DNA of 64,000 nucleotides, from NCBI GenBank assembly GCA_030762175.1, contig CM060833.1:1118501-1182500 (forward strand), given 5' to 3'. A program made the translations under genes and the position numbers. Below the pieces are notes generated by a model. It did not search any database. It worked only from the letters and a program-made list of their open reading frames with translations, and was not told the origin of the DNA. Positions 57,770 to 64,000 of the stretch are shown one piece after another (the stretch's first letter is position 1; every line of letters starts with the position of its first letter). This DNA is from Metallyticus violacea. Its lineage: Eukaryota > Arthropoda > Insecta > Mantodea > Metallyticidae.

Positions 57770-60604
57770 AAAAGCACAGGAGGAAGGAGTGTAATGACAT
57801 CACCAGCAGGGAGTATTTTGGAAACAGAGGGTATTAGAAAAGCAGGAACAGATAGAAGGATCACAAGGATGGTATATATGGAAGAATTATGAAATAATAG
57901 AAGGGGAAGGGAGGGAATGACTCTGGGTAGAACAGGATAATAGTGTTAATTGATTTAAAAGTGAAACAGGAAGTGTACACTAAATGGAAAATAAATAAGG
58001 GTTTAAAGTGTATAAATGAAGGATTAGAATCAAAACATGTAGAGAAGAAGTAGGGAAGAGAAACATACTGATAGCATTTTGTGATATGATATTAAAAACT
58101 TTCTGAAATGGAAGCAAGAAGTTTTAACTGGGAAGGTAAGAGAGAAGTGGCAGAAATAAGTGATTAATTAAGGAAGTGAATACTGATGAGACAATAGTGA
58201 AAGGCTCGTTCATGGGAAGTAGAATCTATACATACACAACCAGGATGTTAAATGTATAAGATCCTAAAGGGAAATAGAAAACAAGCGCTCCAAGATAATT
58301 TGTAAAAGTGGATGTAAAGTGAAATGTAAGGTTTGTTGAAATAAAAGTCATTTATTCATTCAATATAAACTGATGAAGCTAAATGTACAAACAGTACATA
58401 ATCATAATAAAAACCTTGAACATTTTCAATATACTCAAATATTGAATTATTCATTCTTTATGCAAATTACTACTCTCACCATTATCATCACTTTTACCAG
58501 TACTCCACTTGTTTCGGTCACTGATTCTAAAAATTATTAAAAAGACACTAAAACTTGCACTAATATTTATAGCTGCCAATATTCCTACACTTGTAGAGAA
58601 ACCTATGCAAGGTGTATTTGTAAGTATGGAGTTGTAAAGAACAAGTGTAGGAGAAATCTTTGTGGAACAGAATTTTACTAATAACTACAAGTCACAAGTC
58701 CTACACTTATAATGTATTAGACCATACTTTTGTGGAATAAGATCCTGGACACAAGTAAGGGATGACTTACCTGAAAATTCAGTACCAGTCTTGATGTGCT
58801 CCATACAGCCCAATTTCAGGACTATGGGTGAGAAAGGAGTGAGGTTTTCAAAATAACTCCACTACAAGATATAATCACATTCAATATTTTTTGCCTCCAT
58901 TTATTAAAAATATGCAATTGTGTGTTTGAATCCATAATAATGTTGATTTAAATTGCTAACAGTCACTAATTTTGTAACTAGATGTTCTTTATTTTTTGTG
59001 TTCTATTAAAAAAAAGAGAACCACCTCAGTATTGTAGTAGTTTTCTTCACCCCTAAGACACATTTTATGTTTTCTTTACAAAGACTAGACACAGCGGTCT
59101 TCAAGTTGAAGAGATAATTGAATGCGAAGGCCCCTGGACTAATTCTCTTAGGGGATGATCTCCCTTCAGTATTCAACCTACTTACTTAAAATATGAGCTA
59201 CAATAAAAATACCTTGTGTAAATGGTATGTATTGTTGCGATGGTAAAGGTTTTCTCACACACTTTGATATGTCGCTCTTCCGTAACTTCACTTCTCTAAA
59301 CTGCTTTTCATCCCTTAACCAAAAGTACAAAGCAAAGGTCGATGAATATCACCCTGGGTATTACATTCATAAACAGCAAATGAACTGAATTTGTGCCACA
59401 CCACCAATATGACATGACATGAAACAGCGCACACACACAGAAACTTGTTCAAATTCCAATTCAGAGAAAGAAGTTAAGGAAAGAGAACGCTCTCAATTTA
59501 AGAAATGTGTTGAAAATGAAATCTAAAGTGTATGCTTGGGGAGAGAAAACGGCAGTGATTTTTGATGGCTTCGATCACAGCACCTCCCTATTGTTTTGGA
59601 CGTACAGCTTACTAAGGTATTACAAGGCCTTGTCTGTCTTCTAATGACAATGTTCACTTTTATTATTTTTTATGGTATCACATTTTTTTTATTTATCTCA
59701 AAAACTATTATGAACTAAAGCGAGGAAACCAATTTTACTAAACTGCAATAAAAATGAATCTCTCAACACAAAGCACATACAGATACAGTAATTCATATTC
59801 TAAACAGCATCTCATTTGCTAAATTTTTCCCCAAGATTGAGGCTAATGCAAAAATGTACTCAGGTACATAATGGTGGAAAAACTTGTTTGGGTTACATAT
59901 AAGAAAATTAATTATAAAGAAGAGTACAAAAATACAGATAAATCTTTGGAAAATATTTTTCCCTATACTAACCTTGTCATAAGGACAATGACAGCTACAT
60001 ATTAACTAATTTATATAGATTTTGAGTTTTAACTAGAAGTAAGAATAAAATAAACCAGTTGTATGTCATACAAAGAGGTATTTTGAAAATGATGAGACTT
60101 ACAATCAATGCACAAACCAAACTTGCCTCAACATTAATACCTATACAGAAAATAAGCTGACATCCACAATCATATTTACAGTGGATTCCATTTTAAAAAA
60201 GACAACATACAAACCAATTTGTGCAAAAGTGAAACAAACTTTTGCCACACCATACTGTAACATCAGTAATAAACAATTTATTGTGCTACCCTTTAAATTT
60301 CTTTTAGTTATTACAATTAAAGGGTTTAAAAAGATTGAGTGCTTTCAATTATCATTGCCATTTTGCAGAATAGCCTTGCAGAAGTCATGCACTACTTACA
60401 AATTCTAACATTTGTTTTAGCAGCAGATGGGGCAGCACATGGCACCTAATTACATAGGATCCAAGAATGGGCGGAGAGAAACTAGCTGTTGTAGGCATTT
60501 TGATTAAGCTTTAGAGAAAGGAAAATATTTGAAGTGAACATGAGGTAAGCTGTATTGGTATTTAAGGACTGGGAAAGTTTATATTTTGTTTAAAATGCAC
60601 AAAC
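57770..60604. other. long stretch without recognised features
   Basis: Nothing coding or clearly repetitive was identified. At 58590-58740 the motif CCTACACTT recurs three times in mixed orientation, recalling the 8052-8160 fold-back, but no arms can be drawn. Confidence 0.3.
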
Positions 60605-60616
60605 ACTTATATTATA

Positions 60617-60862
60617 ACATTTTAAAAAATTGAGTCGAGATTGTAACATACACACCACTAAAATTCAATAAAATGGAAGACTAGTTTTGGGAGCCATTGC
60701 TCCTATCGTCAAGTCGACCAGGAACTGACGATAGGAGCAATGGCTCTTGAAACTAGTCTTCCATTTTATTGAATTTTAGTGGTGTGTATGTTACAATCTC
60801 GACTCAATTTTTTAAAATGTTAATATTTGACACTACTGTTACAAAAGTTCACTATATTTTAT
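60617..60862. mobile_element. Fold-back Penelope insertion with two hammerheads
   Basis: A 12 bp direct repeat ACTTATATTATA flanks it (60605-60616 and 60863-60874). Arms of about 100 bp (ATTGAGTCGAGATTGTAACA and its complement) each include a full hammerhead region. A 40 bp tail follows on the right. Confidence 0.88.
60725..60758 (+). ncRNA. hammerhead ribozyme motif
   Basis: CTGACGA (60725-60731), stem II AGGAGC pairing GCTCTT around AATG, GAAA (60749-60752), self-complementary stem III ACTAGT and cleavage triplet GTC. The mirrored copy in the left arm (60681-60713, minus) has lost core bases (TTGACGA and AAAA). Confidence 0.7.
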
Positions 60863-61039
60863 ACTTATATTATACTTGAATTACATTTTGCATAAACTGA
60901 GGAGGAAAAGGAAAGGTGATATGATCATGAGATTAAGAAAAGCAAATTAACACAAGCAATGTGAGCAATGCAATAAATGAAATTGTGAGATTTTGTACGG
61001 GCTGGGGACCTAGAATAAATGAAACCAAAACACAGATAA

Positions 61040-61258
61040 TGGTAGTTTTTTGCATTGGGGATTTTTACAGTGAAATATAGTATAATATAACAAATTATTA
61101 ATGAATAAATCACTCATATTTCACTAATTTTGTGAAATACTGGGAAGCAGACAGTGGAACCATGTTGAAGATGAAGGCAACAGTCTTTGAAACATCTCCA
61201 AGTAAGTGGTACAAAATTAATAAAATTTGAGTGATTTCCTCATTAATAATTTGTTATA
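61040..61258 (+). mobile_element. short Penelope terminal piece
   Basis: The left 80 bp (ACAGTGAAATATAGTATAA...) is the inverted start seen at 48.58 kb. The right part holds a damaged hammerhead (TTGAAGA, GAAACATCTC) and the end GAGTGATTTCCTCATTAATA. It is the same family as the 48.6 kb PLE. No flanking repeat was found. Confidence 0.65.
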
Positions 61259-61376
61259 CTGATTCCTAACTTTTACTTTTCTTTATGTATTGTTCTTGAT
61301 ACAAAATTTCTTATTTATATGCATTACAACAGTTTTGTTTTAAGATCAATAAAATGTATTAAATACTATATTCTTA

Positions 61377-61599
61377 TATAACAAATTACTTATGAGGAAG
61401 TCACTCAAATTTCACTAGTTTTATTCCATTAACTTGGACATGTTTCAAAGGCAAATTTCCTCCATCATCAACAAGGTTCCACTGTCAGCTTTCCAGCATG
61501 GTATTAAGATGTCGCTCTTTGGATTTTATAAACTTTTTGATGAGGTTGTTGTTGTTTGGAAGATATTTCACTGTGAAAATCCCAAACTATTCAAATTTA
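61377..61599 (-). mobile_element. short Penelope insertion, same family
   Basis: A 13 bp direct repeat TACTATATTCTTA flanks it (61364-61376 and 61600-61612). The inverted terminal 190 bp (damaged hammerhead TTGATGA with GAAACATGTCC) joins a small piece TTTCACTGTGAAAATCCC at the right. Confidence 0.8.
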
Positions 61600-61855
61600 T
61601 ACTATATTCTTAGTTTATAAAGTATCTAATATAGTTGAACAGGAATGGAAAAAGGGGCAAGATAACTAATTTAAACAAAAATGAAAAAATACTTTTTAAA
61701 GGTAATTATGTGTTTAGAAGCAATGAAATATTTCAAATTACTTTCATTTAAAATGCATGTTCAAATTAAAACCCTTTAAGTGTAGTTCATGTCACCATTA
61801 AAAAACATTCAGTTTGGAACATGATCTTAATAGCTTTGTATGCTACAGGATGCAA

Positions 61856-61902
61856 AAAAAAAAAAAAAAGAAAGAAAAGAAGAAGAAGAAGAAAGAAAGA
61901 AA
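61856..61902. repeat. A-run and (AAG)n/(AAAG)n tract
   Basis: Purine-only simple repeat. Confidence 0.9.
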
Positions 61903-62159
61903 GTATATGGGAATGGATCACAAAATTCACTGCTTAAGTTACCATTACTCATTCAATTATAGTATTGCAAAGTGTTTGTGAATATCTATGTTCCTTATGT
62001 AAAGAAGTAGAAGCATAAAAAATGAAGAACAGACTAAAACAAATAGCATAAGATAAGTGAATCATACAATGATATCAATTAGCCAGAATTACTAGTAATA
62101 CATATATTATGCAATGTTTCACTTGAGAGTGCTTGTCTGACAGGCAGAATATTAAACAT

Positions 62160-63010
62160 TTTCGTAGACCTGCTCAAAATCCCTCATCTTTAGTTAACAA
62201 ACAAGAAACCCCAGAGAGATACTAGCTACAATTTCTTAGGATTAGGCTTGGATGTCTAACTAACTTGGGATTTCCATGTCAACTATCTCAAACTTATATG
62301 TGCTGAGATATCTATCTTTCTAGATGATAATGTATTAATTGTATTTTATGGCATAGTTTATTAATTTTTTATCATATGTTATAGAAGTATGGGGAAGTTC
62401 TGGTATTATCCATATGAATAGAATTTTAGTTTTACAAAAGAAATGTCTACAATGTATATATGGACCACCTAGCATAGAGCCATGTAAAAAATATTTTTAT
62501 GGAAAAGAACATCTTTAGTGGTTGGATTACATGTATATAGGATAATTTTAATGGCCATGAAGAAGGGCATTGATTACATAATAAATAGTGACATGTATAA
62601 TTATAGTACTATCTTGGTGTCGTTTTCTAAACATGTAAAGGCTTTCTAAATGACATATCTGAAACTAAATGATTGCGAACATTTGATACAATAGTTAAAA
62701 TGCTTTTGTGGGTGCATCTTTCTAATGGCTTCAAACTCTTGTATGTTAGAGCTGACTAAGGTAAGGATATCAATCAATTAATCAATTTATAAAGATCCAT
62801 TAATAAAATTTTTGATAGTGCATAAATTACCAACCCTAATTAAGGCACATAGAGGAAATAAATTTAAATGTGAATTAAAAAGTACCTAATATATGGATAT
62901 AAACTATAAATAATAATGTAATGAGGGATTATTTTTATATGTAATTTGTAAATCATTGTACCTTGTGAATCATTTTTGACAACGTCAGACATTTGTAATG
63001 AATCTATTGA
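62160..63010 (+). pseudogene. Jockey-type LINE C-terminal relic
   Basis: Plus frames give SYNFLGLGLDV-like (62220), VIEVWGSSGIIHMNRILVLQ-like (62380-62440) and KKCLQCIYGPPSIEPCKKYF-like (62440-62500). This is the region after the reverse transcriptase in Jockey-type LINEs. The 25 bp just before (62057-62085) repeat the PLE end CATACAATGATATCAATTA. Confidence 0.55.
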
Positions 63011-63318
63011 TAAAAAATTATTATTGTAATAGTGTGAAGGTGTTTGGTGCTAAAAGGAACCTTGTGTTCCTTTGCAAAGTTTTTCTTTGTTTCTTGATGC
63101 AACTTCAATCTGTTCTCCATTATTCACTATTGTTGAATTATAGGAAGTCTTAAATGACAGCTAGAAGACAATGATGTGGAGGTTCCAGTAGCCTTTACAT
63201 TATTGAATACTAGTAAATCTACTAATAAAATGTCAGACTTTGAGAAGGCAATTAATAAACATCTCTCATTAGATATTTCCAACTATGTCTATTAACTCAT
63301 TATGTCTTTTTCATATAG

Positions 63319-63549
63319 TCTGTACACCAGAAGATTCAGGCCAAAGTGTGTGATGGTGCATACATTGCCTTAGCATTTGTGTTATCCAGTGATTTTCCAG
63401 AAAGCTTTGAAGAGATGCAGAATAATATGCAAAAGGAAAATGTACAATTACTTAAATGGCATAACAGCACAAGGTCACAGATGAGCCACTGTGCCATGCT
63501 ATCCTGTTCCACTGTGGAATCAGATAGTTGTGGGCAAGCATCATCCTAA
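63319..63549 (+). CDS. unidentified open frame, possible terminal exon
   Basis: After a possible acceptor (TTTTTCATATAG ending 63318) a frame runs for 76 codons: SVHQKIQAKVCDGAYIALAF, then SDFPESFEEMQNNMQKENVQ, ending CGQASS and TAA at 63547. It has mixed, non-repetitive composition and no stop, unlike the relics around it, but I recognise no family. It may be the last exon of a gene or a transposon fragment. The ATG at 63346 is not supported as a start. Confidence 0.25.
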   Translation, partial: SVHQKIQAKVCDGAYIALAFVLSSDFPESFEEMQNNMQKENVQLLKWHNSTRSQMSHCAMLSCSTVESDSCGQASS

Positions 63550-64000
63550 CCACATCCTGCTACAAGTGAACTTCTGCAAGGATAGTTCATACAAGTAGAC
63601 TTTGATTGGAGGAGATTGTTCAAGCAAGACCAAAGAAACAATGGCAACTTGGAATATGTAACATATAGACATGAACATAACAGACGTGACAACTTGTAAA
63701 TTATAGGCCACAATATCAACCATAGTAAATCCACACAATTTGTAATTTGAATGTGTCTGATAAATTTAAATCTAGACTTACTTTTTAAATAATTATTTTA
63801 GGAAAACAGTTTTACAAAAATGTTAGGGAATCAGGCAGGAACATCACTGCCAAATATATTTTGAGAATTAAGTAATAAGTATGACTAAATGGGAAAAATG
63901 GAAATAGTAAATATTGGAAACGAATTCAATGAGGAAATGTTTAATACTGGCAGTTAAAAGGTGATGTAGCATTAGTGAAATAGAGCGGAATTATGCAGGT

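Noticed and set aside
1547..61599. Palindromes as assembly artefacts
   Set aside because: Each of nine separate cases has its own different flanking 11-13 bp direct repeat, and the arms carry independent mutations. Artefacts would not produce this.
1..64000. Endogenous retrovirus or LTR retrotransposon
   Set aside because: No long direct terminal repeats, protease, integrase or envelope-like frames were seen. All reverse transcriptases found are of LINE or Penelope type.

Overview
The window looks like a piece of a large, AT-rich, repeat-dense insect chromosome. The basis is two spliced, animal-type nuclear genes with long introns, no bacterial gene organisation, and a dense layering of animal transposon families. 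A hemimetabolous insect with a large genome, such as a cockroach relative, is my guess from the transposon mix; the sequence alone does not prove it.

Two host genes are recognisable. VPS37B (minus strand) has its first coding exon at 16255-16389 and its second at 8287-8458; the later exons must lie left of position 1. It encodes an ESCRT-I subunit. SIRT4 (plus strand) is complete: exon 1 at 38652-39233, an 8.06 kb intron, exon 2 at 47298-47612 and a poly(A) signal at 47621. It encodes a 298-residue mitochondrial-type sirtuin. The two genes are arranged head to head about 22 kb apart. No third host gene could be identified; one short open frame at 63319-63549 remains unexplained.

Nearly everything else is mobile DNA. 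From left to right: 0.5-3.5 kb, an RNase H-bearing LINE (minus) split by a SINE, a small fold-back element and a mariner. 3.5-5.7 kb, relics of a Harbinger and a second mariner. 5.8-7.9 kb, Penelope-like elements (PLEs). 11.4-12.7 kb, a hAT relic. 12.7-15.6 kb, a CR1/Jockey-type LINE. 18.2-24.4 kb, two more copies of that LINE, one split by a 2.3 kb DNA transposon with CACTGGGCAAC termini. 24.4-26.1 kb, another PLE. 26.2-27.8 kb, a hAT relic. 29.5-30.8 kb, a zinc-finger transposase relic. 36.6-38.0 kb, a hAT relic. The SIRT4 intron holds LINE, PLE and SINE pieces. 48.6-50.8 kb is a well-preserved PLE. 51.2-55.8 kb is a PLE split by a 3.8 kb LINE. Two abundant tRNA-derived SINE families, called SINE A and SINE B here, are scattered throughout.

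The most interesting signals are these. (1) At least nine PLE-type insertions, 0.1-4.5 kb long, have a fold-back layout (an inverted arm joined to a forward arm, or a single inverted piece) and are bounded by exact 11-13 bp direct repeats. (2) Several carry hammerhead-ribozyme cores with a self-complementary stem III, a design expected to favour pairing of two copies. (3) A precisely bounded 2,322 bp DNA transposon has CACTGGGCAAC termini and a TTAT duplication, and carries a decayed but nearly full-length transposase of Chapaev-like (CMC) character.
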